From Bacillus sp. FJAT-29814 (lineage in GTDB: Bacteria > Bacillota > Bacilli > Bacillales > Cytobacillaceae): a DNA stretch of 64,000 nucleotides. The stretch lies in contig NZ_LMTJ01000010.1 of NCBI RefSeq assembly GCF_001510715.1, positions 199,600-263,599 on the forward strand. Reading direction: 5' to 3'. Below the pieces are notes generated by a model. It saw nothing but the letters and a program-made list of their open reading frames with translations. It was not told the DNA's origin and made no database searches. The position numbers and the translations under genes are program-made. Positions 9,359-17,752 of the stretch are shown piece by piece (position 1 is the first letter of the stretch; each line of letters opens with the position of its first letter).

Positions 9359-10591
9359 ATGAAATTATTACAGGCAAAGGATCCCTATACGGTCTACATT
9401 TATACTTGTGGTTTGTCAGCATTTATTTTTACGTTTATATTTACGGTCAATTTGCTTTACCATGTTCAAGTCGTAAAGCTTGACCCTTTGCAGCTTGTGC
9501 TGGTGGGGACCGTTTTGGAACTGACGGTGTTTTTGTTTGAGATCCCGACTGGATTGGTTGCGGACATAAAAAGCAGGAAACTTTCGATTATTATCGGGTA
9601 TTTTTTGATAGGGGCAGGCTTTTTGATTGAGGGGTTATTTCCCGTTTTTATGGCTGTTATTTTTTCGCAAATTCTTTGGGGACTTGGTTACACATTTACC
9701 AGCGGTGCCACGCAGGCATGGATTGCCGATGAAATTGGCGAAGAACGAGCCTCGGCAGCCTTTATAGGAGGGGCAAAAGCAGCCAACTTCACTAAAATCA
9801 TTGCGATTCCATTTAGTATGTTAACAGGCTATTTTATGGTGAATTTGCCGATCATCATCGGTGGTGTCTGTATGGTGGCGCTGGCATTCCTATTAATCTT
9901 CCTAATGAAAGAAGAACACTTTAAACCTGTCGGCAAAGAGGAAAGAGTCTCAGGATGGCATCATATGAAGGATAATGTTAAAAAAGTCGTTTGTTACTCA
10001 AGGACGAGTTTTATCTTGAGGATCCTTCTCCTGATTGCCTTATTGTTCGGGCTATATAGTGAAGGGTTTGACCGACTATGGATCACCCATTTCATTGACG
10101 CTGCCAATTTCTCGGAGTTCACAGATTCCGAATTGGTATTATTTATGGGAGCGATAAAATTCGTTGTCGTGCTGCTGTCATTTGCGGCACTTCATTACAT
10201 TGGCAAGGGATCCATTTACAAGCAACAAAGGTATATTTATTTTGCCTTGTTTATCGGCAGTGTATTGATAATTGGTTCTTTATTAGGCTTTGCCTTGACT
10301 ACATTTACCGCTAGCCTACTTGTCTTTTATATCATCATTCAAGTAAGCAGGGAGTCGATGTATCCGTTAATGGATGTATGGCTGAACAAACTCATTGTTG
10401 ATTCTAAAACGCGGGCGACCTTTTTTTCGGTCAAAGGGCAGGTGGATGCCATCGGGCAAATTGCTGGCGGGCCGGTAATTGGCCTTGTAGCGGCGAATTT
10501 CATGGTTAAAACCGCTCTTGTGGTAAGTGCATTGTTGCTGTCGCCGGTTCTGTTTTTATATTATTTGGTGTTGAAAAAAGATAGAAAGTGA
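9359..10591 (+). CDS. MFS transporter
   Basis: A 410-aa protein with about twelve hydrophobic segments in two halves joined by a charged loop around residues 185-205. The first-half loop motif GLVADIKSRKLSIIIGY is a form of the MFS motif G-x-x-x-D-R-x-G-R-[RK]. It probably moves a small solute by proton exchange; the substrate cannot be told. The start ATG has AGAGGTGG upstream. It is convergent with an AraC-type gene; its stop codon forms one arm of a shared terminator. Confidence 0.87.
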   Translation: MKLLQAKDPYTVYIYTCGLSAFIFTFIFTVNLLYHVQVVKLDPLQLVLVGTVLELTVFLFEIPTGLVADIKSRKLSIIIGYFLIGAGFLIEGLFPVFMAVIFSQILWGLGYTFTSGATQAWIADEIGEERASAAFIGGAKAANFTKIIAIPFSMLTGYFMVNLPIIIGGVCMVALAFLLIFLMKEEHFKPVGKEERVSGWHHMKDNVKKVVCYSRTSFILRILLLIALLFGLYSEGFDRLWITHFIDAANFSEFTDSELVLFMGAIKFVVVLLSFAALHYIGKGSIYKQQRYIYFALFIGSVLIIGSLLGFALTTFTASLLVFYIIIQVSRESMYPLMDVWLNKLIVDSKTRATFFSVKGQVDAIGQIAGGPVIGLVAANFMVKTALVVSALLLSPVLFLYYLVLKKDRK

Positions 10592-10607
10592 GCTGTCACT
10601 TTCTATC
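10580..10607. terminator. Bidirectional terminator built on two stop codons
   Basis: A perfect 12-bp stem (10580-10591 with 10596-10607) and 4-base loop lies between the convergent MFS and AraC genes. The MFS stop TGA (10589-10591) and the AraC stop (10596-10598) are both inside the arms. Runs of A on the left and T on the right allow termination in both directions. Confidence 0.9.
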
Positions 10608-11504
10608 TTTTTCTCTTATTGGAATATGAATCTCCATATATATTTTTTCATGCTCCCAGTAATGGCAGTGTTCATCGTAATATTCAAAGTCAAAGGCGGT
10701 CTCATCGACTTCATAAGACGAGAGCGGGAGCCAATCCTCCAAAATATATTGCCAGGTTCCTTTAATCGCGGGAACAAACTGTTCGACCGATCCTAATGGA
10801 GTTTTAAAAACTGCATAGGTCGCTGTAGGAATTTGTAAACTCATCAGTCTATCGGGAAGCTCCTTGCCCTCGTCAAACTCCACAGAAAATAAGTAGTTAA
10901 AGCTGCCATCGGTTTCAGTACTGCTTAAGTTGATGCAATACTCCCCGTGGTTCCTGGGCTTAAGCTGTTCATACAACATGTCTTCCACAGACCCATCGGT
11001 TAATCCCCGTTGATTCCAATAGGCAGGTACATCCCTTGTATAGGAAACATTCTTAATAAAGCCCTCAAAGGTTTTGCCCGCGACCCAAAAGGCCGGCCGG
11101 GTCACAATCTTCGGCTGCATGACGATGCCGCCGAGGTTTTTCTGGCGGAGACTCATTAGGTCAGGTTTTTGCGGCAAGGAATGGGGGCAGTGAAGCTTAT
11201 ATAAGCTCGGCGGGCTTCCAAAGCATTTTTTGAACGCCTTTGTAAACCCAGCATGGGTTTCAAAGCCATAATCCATGGCAATATCTACGATTTTCCTGCC
11301 GTTAATCAACTCGTACAAAGCAAATTGAAGTTTTCTTTTTAAAACATAATCCATCAGCGTATAGCCAATGTGTTTTTGAAAAAGACGATAAAAATGATAA
11401 GGGGAGTACCCAGCCAGCTTTGCCAGCCTCTCAGGCGCAATCTCCTCTTTTATATGGTCGTCAATATAGTCAATGATTTGTTGAAGCATGGTTAATTGTT
11501 CCAT
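10596..11504 (-). CDS. AraC-family regulator with GyrI-like effector-binding domain
   Basis: 302 aa. Residues 5-105 hold two helix-turn-helix units of the AraC DNA-binding domain (LAKLAGYSPYHFYRLFQKHIGYTLMDYVLKRKL shortened here to LAGYSPYHFYRLFQKHIGY, then IAMDYGFETHAGFTKAFKKC). Residues from about 130 to the end form a GyrI/Rob-type small-molecule-binding domain. This N-terminal HTH arrangement is that of Rob/SoxS-like activators that answer to hydrophobic compounds or drugs. The convergent MFS gene is a possible target by proximity, but no operator was identified. Confidence 0.9.
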   Translation of the reverse strand: MEQLTMLQQIIDYIDDHIKEEIAPERLAKLAGYSPYHFYRLFQKHIGYTLMDYVLKRKLQFALYELINGRKIVDIAMDYGFETHAGFTKAFKKCFGSPPSLYKLHCPHSLPQKPDLMSLRQKNLGGIVMQPKIVTRPAFWVAGKTFEGFIKNVSYTRDVPAYWNQRGLTDGSVEDMLYEQLKPRNHGEYCINLSSTETDGSFNYLFSVEFDEGKELPDRLMSLQIPTATYAVFKTPLGSVEQFVPAIKGTWQYILEDWLPLSSYEVDETAFDFEYYDEHCHYWEHEKIYMEIHIPIREKDRK

Positions 11505-11605
11505 AGAAAACCCCGCTAATATGTATTCAGTTAAATTATATCAGATGAGGCGGGGTTCGTTTGTTGCGCCCAAAATTTATTTAAATGAGTACAGAACGCC
11601 CTTTT

Positions 11606-11636
11606 AAAAAGCCATGGGGAAAACTGACCCCATGGC
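11606..11636 (-). terminator. Terminator of the small Cys-protein gene at 11673
   Basis: On the minus strand a 9-bp stem GCCATGGGG/CCCCATGGC (11611-11619 with 11628-11636) is followed by TTTTT. Confidence 0.8.
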
Positions 11637-11672
11637 CTTAAAAAGAATCTGGACACTCTGTTATTGTTCCCT

Positions 11673-11912
11673 TTAAGCACTCGGAAGGCTCGGAATTAAA
11701 CCACGAACGGCTTGGAGAAGGCCGTTAGCCGTAGCTGTTTGTTCGGCTGTTAGTGCACCTGTGCCGCCAGTATAGACAGTGACACAGACTGGGCAAACAT
11801 CCACGTGAATACCCAATAAGTTAATGGCTAGTCCACCTGGAATGCTCACAGTAAGGATTGGTGTCGAGCCTGCAGGAGGAGTACATGTCTGACAATTTGT
11901 CGGTATCGCCAT
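11673..11912 (-). CDS. Small Cys-containing protein, paralogue of the repeat protein at 12037
   Basis: I do not recognise this 79-aa protein. It starts at ATG behind AAAGGGGGTG. Its first 50 residues closely match those of the neighbouring 197-aa protein: xxCxxCxPPxxSTPIxTVSIPGGLAIxLxGIxxxV is shared, then the sequences diverge. There is no signal peptide. Four cysteines (CQTC near the N-terminus, CPVC near residue 40) are spaced as CxxC pairs that could bind metal or form disulfides. A GCATAAACAT sequence about 50 bases upstream, with ACC 15 bases before it, resembles a mother-cell (SigK-like) promoter, so a spore-surface role is possible but unproven. Its own terminator follows. Confidence 0.65.
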   Translation of the reverse strand: MAIPTNCQTCTPPAGSTPILTVSIPGGLAINLLGIHVDVCPVCVTVYTGGTGALTAEQTATANGLLQAVRGLIPSLPSA

Positions 11913-12036
11913 TGGTCACACCCCCTTTCTTTATTAAGCTAGTACATGTTTATGCATCAAATGAACGGGGGTATGGGTAATTGGACAAGTTCTTAAAAAT
12001 TTTTCTAATAAAATGATTACTCCGACTATTAAAATG

Positions 12037-12630
12037 TCATTTAGTATGTTTTGGGGCGTTAGGCGGTTTCGGAAGCCCTGGATGTTTGGGGATCTTTGTC
12101 GGCTTAGGGTGTTTTGAACACTTTGGCGGTTTCGGCGGCTTCGGATGTTTTGAACACTTTGGCGGTTTCGGTGGCTTCGGATGTTTTGAGCACTTTGGCG
12201 GTTTCGGTGGCTTCGCATGTTTTGAGCACTTTGACGGTTTCGATAGCTTCGCATGTTTTGAGCATTTTGGCGGTTTCAGTGGCTTCGGATGTTTTGAGCA
12301 TTTCCGCGGCTCTGACGGCTTTGGTTCTCCGTTGTCACTGTTGCAGAGTCTTTCAGGCAGACATTTTATTTCAAACTGACAAGCGGTATCACTAAAGACC
12401 CCTTTCTCGCTCCCAGTATCTGGTTTTGTGCCAACAGGGAAGGAGACAGCCTCTGGTGTACAGGTATCATTTGATCCTGTGCATCCAGCATAAACAGCGA
12501 TATAAATCGGGCCGACTTCGGCTTGAATGCCAAATAGACTAATAGCTAATCCACCCGGTATGCTTACTGTAAAAATTGGTGTTGAACATTCAGGAGGTAT
12601 ACAGGAAGAGCAGTTTTTGTCATGAGCCAT
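12037..12630 (-). CDS. Cys/Lys/Pro-rich protein with six 12-residue repeats
   Basis: This unrecognised 197-aa protein starts at ATG behind AAAGGGGGG. Residues 1-50 are paralogous to the protein at 11673. Residues 50-105 are Cys-rich (CTGSNDTC, CQFEIKCLPERLC). Residues 110-181 are six tandem copies of a KCSKHPKPPKPP unit, putting one CSKH every 12 residues, followed by a Pro/Lys/His-rich tail. The repeat region is open in other frames because of its 36-base period. This frame is supported by the ribosome site and the N-terminal paralogy. Very basic, with repeated Cys/His, it could be cross-linked or bind metal on a spore or cell surface; this is inference. Confidence 0.72.
   Translation of the reverse strand: MAHDKNCSSCIPPECSTPIFTVSIPGGLAISLFGIQAEVGPIYIAVYAGCTGSNDTCTPEAVSFPVGTKPDTGSEKGVFSDTACQFEIKCLPERLCNSDNGEPKPSEPRKCSKHPKPLKPPKCSKHAKLSKPSKCSKHAKPPKPPKCSKHPKPPKPPKCSKHPKPPKPPKCSKHPKPTKIPKHPGLPKPPNAPKHTK
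12088..12303 (-). repeat. Six tandem 36-bp coding repeats
   Basis: Six 36-base units encode the 12-residue KCSKHPKPPKPP repeats. Two central copies encode identical residues and the outer ones diverge (HAKLSKPS, HPKPTKIP), the usual pattern when copy number changes by slippage or recombination in the middle. Confidence 0.9.
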
Positions 12631-12955
12631 GATCCATTCCCCCCTTTCCTCGTAAAGTTACTATATTAGTATGATGGCAGACAGCACTTGGACATCCATT
12701 ATTAAATTTTGTTCGCTTTGAAACAGTACTGCAGGTTTTTTAGCGTGTGAAATAACGAAAAAATTCATTACAACTGTCCCCATGGCAAAAGGCATGTCCA
12801 AATAAATTCGTGTAATTTCCCATATATTGTAGTACCAACGTTATATACGATGGAATAGTGGCTGTTGGAAGGGGAAGATTTTTTCACTCTAAAGTGAACT
12901 GGGAATAGTTTATAGTAGGAATCCCTTTTTGGCGGCAGTGGAGGGAGGGAATTAG
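12631..12955. other. Divergent intergenic region between the repeat protein and gvpA
   Basis: 325 bases with no supported gene. It must hold the promoters of the repeat-protein gene (minus) and the truncated gvpA (plus). A CATACTAATA on the minus strand at about 12664-12673 loosely resembles a SigK -10. No sigma-A promoter with good spacing was seen. GAGGGAGGGA at 12941-12950 is the ribosome site of gvpA. Confidence 0.4.
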
Positions 12956-13126
12956 ATGGCTTCAATTCAAAAAAGTGTTGATTCTTCAAGCCTTGCAGAA
13001 GTAATTGACCGCATCCTTGATAAGGGTGTTGTTATTGACCTCTGGGCCCGTGTTTCATTAGTTGGAATCGAACTTCTGACAATTGACGAGACAGTTCTCT
13101 GCTTCTTTTTAAATGGAGAAGCTTAA
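12956..13126 (+). pseudogene. gvpA: Gas vesicle structural protein GvpA, 3'-truncated
   Basis: The 56-residue product starts at ATG behind a strong GAGGGAGGGA site. Residues 9-43 match the GvpA core (SSSLAEVIDRILDKGVVID, then RVSLVGIELLTI): first helix, first beta strand, turn and second strand. The match then stops. The expected EARVVIASVDTWLRYAEAVGLL helix is replaced by DETVLCFFLNGEA and a stop codon, so about 20-30 residues of the shell protein are missing. No other gvp gene is nearby. The new 3' end lies inside an imperfect inverted repeat (13088-13136). It is most likely the remnant of a deleted or rearranged gas vesicle locus; a short functional derivative is less likely. Confidence 0.85.
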
Positions 13127-13136
13127 GAACCGTCTC
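13088..13136. repeat. Imperfect inverted repeat replacing the 3' end of gvpA
   Basis: GAGACAGTTCTCTGCTTCT (13088-13106) pairs with AGAAGCTTAAGAACCGTCTC (13117-13136), with one mismatch and a small internal loop. The hairpin begins exactly where GvpA similarity ends and contains its stop codon. There is no T-run on either side, so it is not a typical terminator. Confidence 0.7.
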
Positions 13137-13178
13137 CTGCTTCATATATATAAGTAAAAACAACAGGAGTCGAAAGCC

Positions 13179-14429
13179 ATGGACAAACAAACCAGCAAAT
13201 TCCGATGGGTTGTTTTTAGTACTGTACTTTTTACGTATTTGCTCATGTCAAGCCAGCGAACGGCTCCGGGATTGATCACGGACCAAATTATGAGTGATTT
13301 TCATGTAACCGCAACAACGATTGGGCTGCTGGCAAGTATTCAATTTTTGGTTTACACCGGCTTGCAAATTCCGATGGGGATTCTGGCAGACCGGTATGGT
13401 CCTAATTTTTTCCTCATAATCGGGGCATTGCTTACAGGGGCGGGGACCATCATTTATAGTCTCGGCGAGTATGAAGTCGTCCTGTTTTTTGCGAGAATCC
13501 TGACGGGAATCGGAGATGCGACGATCTGGGTCAATTTGGTGATAATTTTGGGCCAATGGTTTAATGCGAAGGAATTCAGCCGTTTAATCGGGATAACCGC
13601 CATGACCGGGAGCCTTGGTTTTCTTGTGGCGACAGTTCCTTTTGCAGCGTGGATTGAGCTGCTTGGCTGGAGGGCGGCATTTTTTTCGACGGGATTCTTA
13701 TTATGTTTGTGCAGCATACTTTTATATGTTGTCCTTGTTAAAAAAACGGAGCAACCGGTATTTGTAAAAAACAAAGCACAGCGTGAAAATACATGGGGAA
13801 TGCTGCGAAGAATCGTTTCGAATCGGCAGGCCTGGGCGCTATTCCTTTGTCACTTTGGACTTGTTGGAACGTACGTAGGATTTATCGGTTCGTGGGCTGT
13901 GCCTTACGGGATGACAATGTATGGAATGACACGGTCGGAAGCGGGCCAGCTTGTTTTGCTTGGACTGGTTGGGGCGTTAATCGGCGCTCCGCTGGCGGGC
14001 TGGCTTGCTAGCCGGCTGAATATGATAAAACGGCCTTATATTGTTGTGCATGTCATTATTGTATTAAGTTGGGCGGCCTTTCTTTTGTTTAGAGGAAATC
14101 CGCCAGTTTTAATGCTGACCTTGCTTTTCTTTGTTATAGGGCTTGCCTATGGGGCTAATGCCTTAACCTTTGCTGCTGTCCGTCAGTCTTTTCCGGTCGC
14201 CGAATCAGGCCTTGCTTCCGGGTTTGCCAATACGGGCGGATTTCTTAGTGCCGTCCTGCTGCCAAGCATATTTGGGAGGGTATTGGATTATTTTCAAGCT
14301 TCGCCAGGGAATATCGAGGATGGTTACTATTATGGCTTTATCATTCCGGTTGTGTTCTCGATGCTTGGCTTGATAGGGGTGATTTTGGTTAAGGAAGAGC
14401 AAAATGGAAAGGAAAGGGGAGTGGTTTAA
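13179..14429 (+). CDS. MFS transporter
   Basis: 416 aa with twelve predicted membrane segments. Motif GILADRYGPNFFLIIGALLTGAG near residue 68 is the MFS loop 2-3 motif, seen here as LADRYGP. The N-terminus (SSQRTAPGLITDQIMSDFHVT) and the later YGANALTFAAVRQSFP, seen in full as a late-half loop, recall anion- or sugar phosphate-type MFS carriers, but the substrate is unassigned. The ATG has CAGGAG upstream. It is 52 bases after the truncated gvpA and convergent with a nucleobase permease, sharing a bidirectional terminator. Confidence 0.87.
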   Translation: MDKQTSKFRWVVFSTVLFTYLLMSSQRTAPGLITDQIMSDFHVTATTIGLLASIQFLVYTGLQIPMGILADRYGPNFFLIIGALLTGAGTIIYSLGEYEVVLFFARILTGIGDATIWVNLVIILGQWFNAKEFSRLIGITAMTGSLGFLVATVPFAAWIELLGWRAAFFSTGFLLCLCSILLYVVLVKKTEQPVFVKNKAQRENTWGMLRRIVSNRQAWALFLCHFGLVGTYVGFIGSWAVPYGMTMYGMTRSEAGQLVLLGLVGALIGAPLAGWLASRLNMIKRPYIVVHVIIVLSWAAFLLFRGNPPVLMLTLLFFVIGLAYGANALTFAAVRQSFPVAESGLASGFANTGGFLSAVLLPSIFGRVLDYFQASPGNIEDGYYYGFIIPVVFSMLGLIGVILVKEEQNGKERGVV

Positions 14430-14435
14430 TAAATA

Positions 14436-14480
14436 AAAGGCCATTCCGCAGCAAGTGATGTGGAATGGCCATATTATTTT
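14436..14480. terminator. Bidirectional terminator between MFS and nucleobase permease
   Basis: Perfect 9-bp stem GGCCATTCC (14439-14447) / GGAATGGCC (14462-14470), with A-rich and T-rich flanks. Confidence 0.85.
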
Positions 14481-15648
14481 AACCTTCGTTCTTTGTTGTA
14501 AAATCAGGGACGAGCCAATAGATGAGCAATCCGGCAATGGTGGCGTAGGCGATGCCACTATGGGCATAGCCAATTCCAATGATGAAGATGATGGCAACGA
14601 TGACTAAATTTTTCATATTCGCCAAATTCACTTTTTCTTCAACCATGTGGCGGATTCCCATTGCAGCGATCATGCCGAACAATAGGATGCAGATGCCGCC
14701 CATGACGGCCACTGGAATGGATTGGATTGCCGCTCCAACTTTGCCGAACAAGCCGAGAAGAATCGCAATCACAGCGGCGCCTTGAATAATCCTGCTAGAA
14801 AACTGGCGTGTGATGGCCAGCACCCCGAGGTTTTCCGCATAAGTGGTTTGCGCAGGTCCGCCGATAAAGCCAGAGATTAATGTAGCAAAGCCATTCCCCC
14901 AAAGGATGCTTGAAAATCCAGGATCCTTGGTCACATCTTTTCCAGTAATCTCATTTAACACAAACATATGTCCAAGGTCTTCGATGATGGTAACCAGGGC
15001 AATCGGCGCCATTCCAAAGATGACGACCCACGTGAATTCCGGCATGATGAAATGCGGAAAAGCAATAGCTGGTGCGGCGGCGATCGTATCAAAATCAACA
15101 AATCCTCGCACGGCGGCGTACACATATCCGACTGCAAGACCAATGATGATTGGCAAAAGGCGGATTACCTTTGTGCCTGCAAGCGTTGCGATAATCGCGG
15201 CAAGCAGGCTGACAATCGCGACATCCCAATGGGTCGAAGCCATGCTTGTTACCGCCGTGGTTGCCAGCGCAAGACCGATGATACTGACAACCGGCCCGAC
15301 GACAACGGGGGGAATAACTTTCCGGACTTTCTCAAAGCCGACTAATGAAATGATAATAGAAACAATGGCATAAACAATGGAAACACTGATAAGACCGGCA
15401 ACCGCTTGGCCTGGTGATTTCAACTCTCCTACATATAACGCGAGCGGAGCAATAAAGGCAAAGGATGATCCTAGATACGTAGGAACTTTTCCACGGGTGA
15501 TAAGATGGAAAATCAAGGTTCCTACACCACTGGCAATAAGCGCACTTCCCGGATCAAGACCGGTTAGTGCCGGCACCAGCACAGTTGCACCAAACATGGC
15601 AAACAAATGCTGCAATGACAACGGTATCGCCCTTAAAAAGTTTTTCAA
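14479..15648 (-). CDS. Uracil/xanthine permease of the NCS2 family
   Basis: 389 aa, starting at TTG behind a run of six G. The N-terminus (RAIPLSLQHLFAMFGATVLVP) is the NCS2 signature, and about twelve to fourteen membrane segments follow. The substrate motif region GFIGGPAQTTYAENLGVLAI, with its Glu, is typical of UraA/PyrP uracil carriers. It imports a nucleobase with protons. It is a lone gene away from any pyr or pur operon, and its short leader shows no PyrR attenuator or purine riboswitch. Uracil is the likeliest substrate; xanthine is possible. Confidence 0.88.
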   Translation of the reverse strand: MKNFLRAIPLSLQHLFAMFGATVLVPALTGLDPGSALIASGVGTLIFHLITRGKVPTYLGSSFAFIAPLALYVGELKSPGQAVAGLISVSIVYAIVSIIISLVGFEKVRKVIPPVVVGPVVSIIGLALATTAVTSMASTHWDVAIVSLLAAIIATLAGTKVIRLLPIIIGLAVGYVYAAVRGFVDFDTIAAAPAIAFPHFIMPEFTWVVIFGMAPIALVTIIEDLGHMFVLNEITGKDVTKDPGFSSILWGNGFATLISGFIGGPAQTTYAENLGVLAITRQFSSRIIQGAAVIAILLGLFGKVGAAIQSIPVAVMGGICILLFGMIAAMGIRHMVEEKVNLANMKNLVIVAIIFIIGIGYAHSGIAYATIAGLLIYWLVPDFTTKNEG

Positions 15649-15774
15649 GCGTGTCCCCCCTTTTAAAATAAGCCCTCATTTATGATATATTTCTCCTATT
15701 TTTTTTTAGAATAAAAATTCGTTAGAATAATAAATTTTATATTTTAGCGGTTCCAATTCGTATGTAGGACAATC

Positions 15775-15824
15775 AAAAATGGCCGGCCCTCCGATGCTTA
15801 AACAAAGGCGTCCCGACCATTTTT
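15775..15824 (-). terminator. Terminator of the SRPBCC gene
   Basis: Minus-strand stem of 12 bp with one mismatch (15775-15786 with 15813-15824) and a 26-base loop. It ends in a T-run, just after the stop codon at 15830. Confidence 0.7.
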
Positions 15825-15829
15825 GACGT

Positions 15830-16294
15830 TTACACTTTAGATAGGATATTTCTATTTTGCTCCTCCAGTTTAGCGGGGATGGCTGTTACCATTTGTTCTA
15901 TGACTTTAGGAAGCTGCGACTTTAGCAATGCATTAACCATAGGTCCCATGGCGCCGGCGCCCGTCATTTCAAGAAAGCCTGTTATTCTCGTATTATTTTT
16001 ATCGATGGCTTCTGCTATGAAATAGCCCCCGCCCGAAAGCTTTTCATTAGTCCCTGTTAAAGTAAACGTAACCTTTGTCGGTTGTACCCATTCCTTAATC
16101 GTGATCATCAGACTGACCTTTTTCTTGATGAAGCCAATCTTGCTGTAAAAATCCCAACTGGACTGGCGGTTCGTATATTTCCGGTGTTGAATATATCCCG
16201 GAATAAGTGGAGCCCAGTTATCCATATTTTGAACAAAATTCCAAACTCGACTGATTGGCACATTTACCTCAACCTGATGCATTCCGCTTGGCAT
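15830..16294 (-). CDS. SRPBCC (START-like) domain protein
   Basis: 154 aa, one domain. VNVPISRVWNFVQNMDNWAPLIPGY at the start and ITGFLEMTGAGAMGPMVNALLKSQL near the end give the helix-grip fold pattern of the CoxG/polyketide-cyclase group. These bind a hydrophobic ligand in a cavity. No catalytic residues are evident and no operon partner reveals the ligand. It is a single gene with its own terminator. Confidence 0.82.
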   Translation of the reverse strand: MPSGMHQVEVNVPISRVWNFVQNMDNWAPLIPGYIQHRKYTNRQSSWDFYSKIGFIKKKVSLMITIKEWVQPTKVTFTLTGTNEKLSGGGYFIAEAIDKNNTRITGFLEMTGAGAMGPMVNALLKSQLPKVIEQMVTAIPAKLEEQNRNILSKV

Positions 16295-16534
16295 ATATTT
16301 TCCTCTTTTCTATTGTTTGAATTCCTTCCTATATCTATATGTTCATTCCGTCGAATGGGTCGGGATTAGGTCTCCTGCGGGGAAGAATTAATGCCCATTT
16401 TGGTTTCAAAGCAGCCGGTAATGATACAAATTTGCATATTTTAATGAGCTTAACTATAGTTAGAATTGATTGTGAAAACACATTAATTTTTGGAAAAACC
16501 TGTAGGGACAGGATTATAAGTCGGAGGTCTATTC

Positions 16535-17026
16535 ATGGATAATAACGATATTTTAATTCGATTGCGATATGCACTGGAAATAAAAAATAAAGAAATGGCG
16601 GAAATATTTAAACTTGGCGGGATGGACGTAACCGTGCCAGAAGTAATCCAGATCCTCACCAAAACAGAAGAGGATGAAGATGACTTTCAAATAAAATGCA
16701 ATAACAGCATGCTCAATTCATTTTTAAATGGGCTGATTGTTTATAAACGGGGGAAACAAGAGCCAAAACCTGGACAGCCTGATACGCCAGAACCCCCCTT
16801 AAAGAATGGGGCAAACGTTAATAATCTCCTGTTAAAGAAAGTGAAAATAGCACTATCATTAACAACTGAGGATATGCTCGATATATTCGACAAAGCAGGA
16901 ATCACGGTAACAAAAGGAGAACTAGGGGCCTTATTAAGGAGGGAAGGGCATAAGAATTATAAGGAGTGCGGAGATAAATTCGCCAGGAATTTCTTGAAAG
17001 GTCTGTCCATTAAATACAGAGGATGA
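16535..17026 (+). CDS. DUF1456 protein, YehS-like
   Basis: 163 aa made of two repeats of about 65 residues: NNDILIRLRYALEIKNKEMAEIF...FLNGLIVYKRGK and NNLLLKKVKIALSLTTEDMLDIFDKA...FLKGLSIKYRG, joined by a Pro-rich linker. Each repeat is a DUF1456 domain, as in Escherichia coli YehS. The function is unknown; the small helical repeats suggest a regulatory or nucleic-acid role. The ATG has TCGGAGG upstream. A strong inverted repeat follows, shared with the convergent DUF1284 gene. Confidence 0.88.
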   Translation: MDNNDILIRLRYALEIKNKEMAEIFKLGGMDVTVPEVIQILTKTEEDEDDFQIKCNNSMLNSFLNGLIVYKRGKQEPKPGQPDTPEPPLKNGANVNNLLLKKVKIALSLTTEDMLDIFDKAGITVTKGELGALLRREGHKNYKECGDKFARNFLKGLSIKYRG

Positions 17027-17097
17027 CTTAAGCCAGGAGGGGGAGTGAAATCATATATACGTTCCTTGCAAAGGTCAATTTGGTGTTTTACGCGTAT

Positions 17098-17130
17098 AAG
17101 TCACAGCTAGTGGGCTTCTAGCTGTGACTT
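17098..17130. terminator. Bidirectional terminator between DUF1456 and DUF1284 genes
   Basis: Perfect 13-bp stem (17098-17110 with 17118-17130), 7-base loop, core TCACAGCTAG/CTAGCTGTGA. It lies between two convergent genes. Confidence 0.8.
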
Positions 17131-17138
17131 ATAGTGAC

Positions 17139-17555
17139 TTATTGTACCTTTCGCAGGCCCTTCCCTTCATGAATCTCTCGAATGCCTTCCTCGCAGACTC
17201 CGTACGAACGCCACGAACAGGTTTCACAAACGGTTTGGATATCGGTAGGGACAACAGAATTTCTGATGCACGACTCAATTTCCGCCCAACTTAGAATTTG
17301 TCCGATTCTAAGCCCTATTTTTTCTAAAATCGCAGCATCCCTTATATAAATATTTTCCTCTTGGCAGTGGTATTTTCCCGTGTTGGGAAATTTCTCACAC
17401 AACTGATCGGGCCCATCCACAAGCTCAATCAGCGTTTCGGGGTTTACCCTTAAAGTCTGGTGCAGTAGTGTCATATTTTTCACGTATTCCTCGGAATATC
17501 CCATTCCCCGATACCCCAGCAGGCAAAAAAGGTGATGGCCACGCAGCTTGTACAT
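17139..17555 (-). CDS. DUF1284 protein
   Basis: 138 aa. The N-terminal LRGHHLFCLLGYRGMGYSE is the signature of DUF1284. Six cysteines (C11, the LCEKF Cys, YHCQEE, SCIRNS, CETC and the near-terminal GVCEEG), with CxxC near the C-terminus, suggest an iron-sulfur or zinc site. No biochemical role is established that I can name. It is a single gene with a strong GGGAGAG ribosome site. Confidence 0.85.
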   Translation of the reverse strand: MYKLRGHHLFCLLGYRGMGYSEEYVKNMTLLHQTLRVNPETLIELVDGPDQLCEKFPNTGKYHCQEENIYIRDAAILEKIGLRIGQILSWAEIESCIRNSVVPTDIQTVCETCSWRSYGVCEEGIREIHEGKGLRKVQ

Positions 17556-17752
17556 ATAATCTCTCTCCCATTCTAACTAGAGTTAACTAAAATGCGTCTA
17601 GGTTAACATTTTAAATTATAATAACACTCGCCACTAAACCTGGAAATTTATATGGCTTTCGGAAAAATCAATCTTTTTTTATAATAGAGTAGGAAAGTAA
17701 AAAATCTTGTCGAAATTTCTTGATTGTTTATTGTCAGCAAAGGAGATGGAAC

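Noticed and set aside
12086..12395. Gly/Phe-rich and Ala/Val/Ser-rich open frames on the plus strand across the CSKH repeats
   Set aside because: These are other-frame readings of the 36-base repeats. The minus-strand frame has a ribosome site and a paralogous N-terminus.
14843..15373. Long plus-strand open frame opposite the nucleobase permease
   Set aside because: It is a mirror of the coding bias of the permease, with no ribosome site and no domain.
15649..15774. PyrR attenuator or purine riboswitch before the nucleobase permease
   Set aside because: The leader is short and shows no antiterminator/terminator pair or conserved aptamer core.
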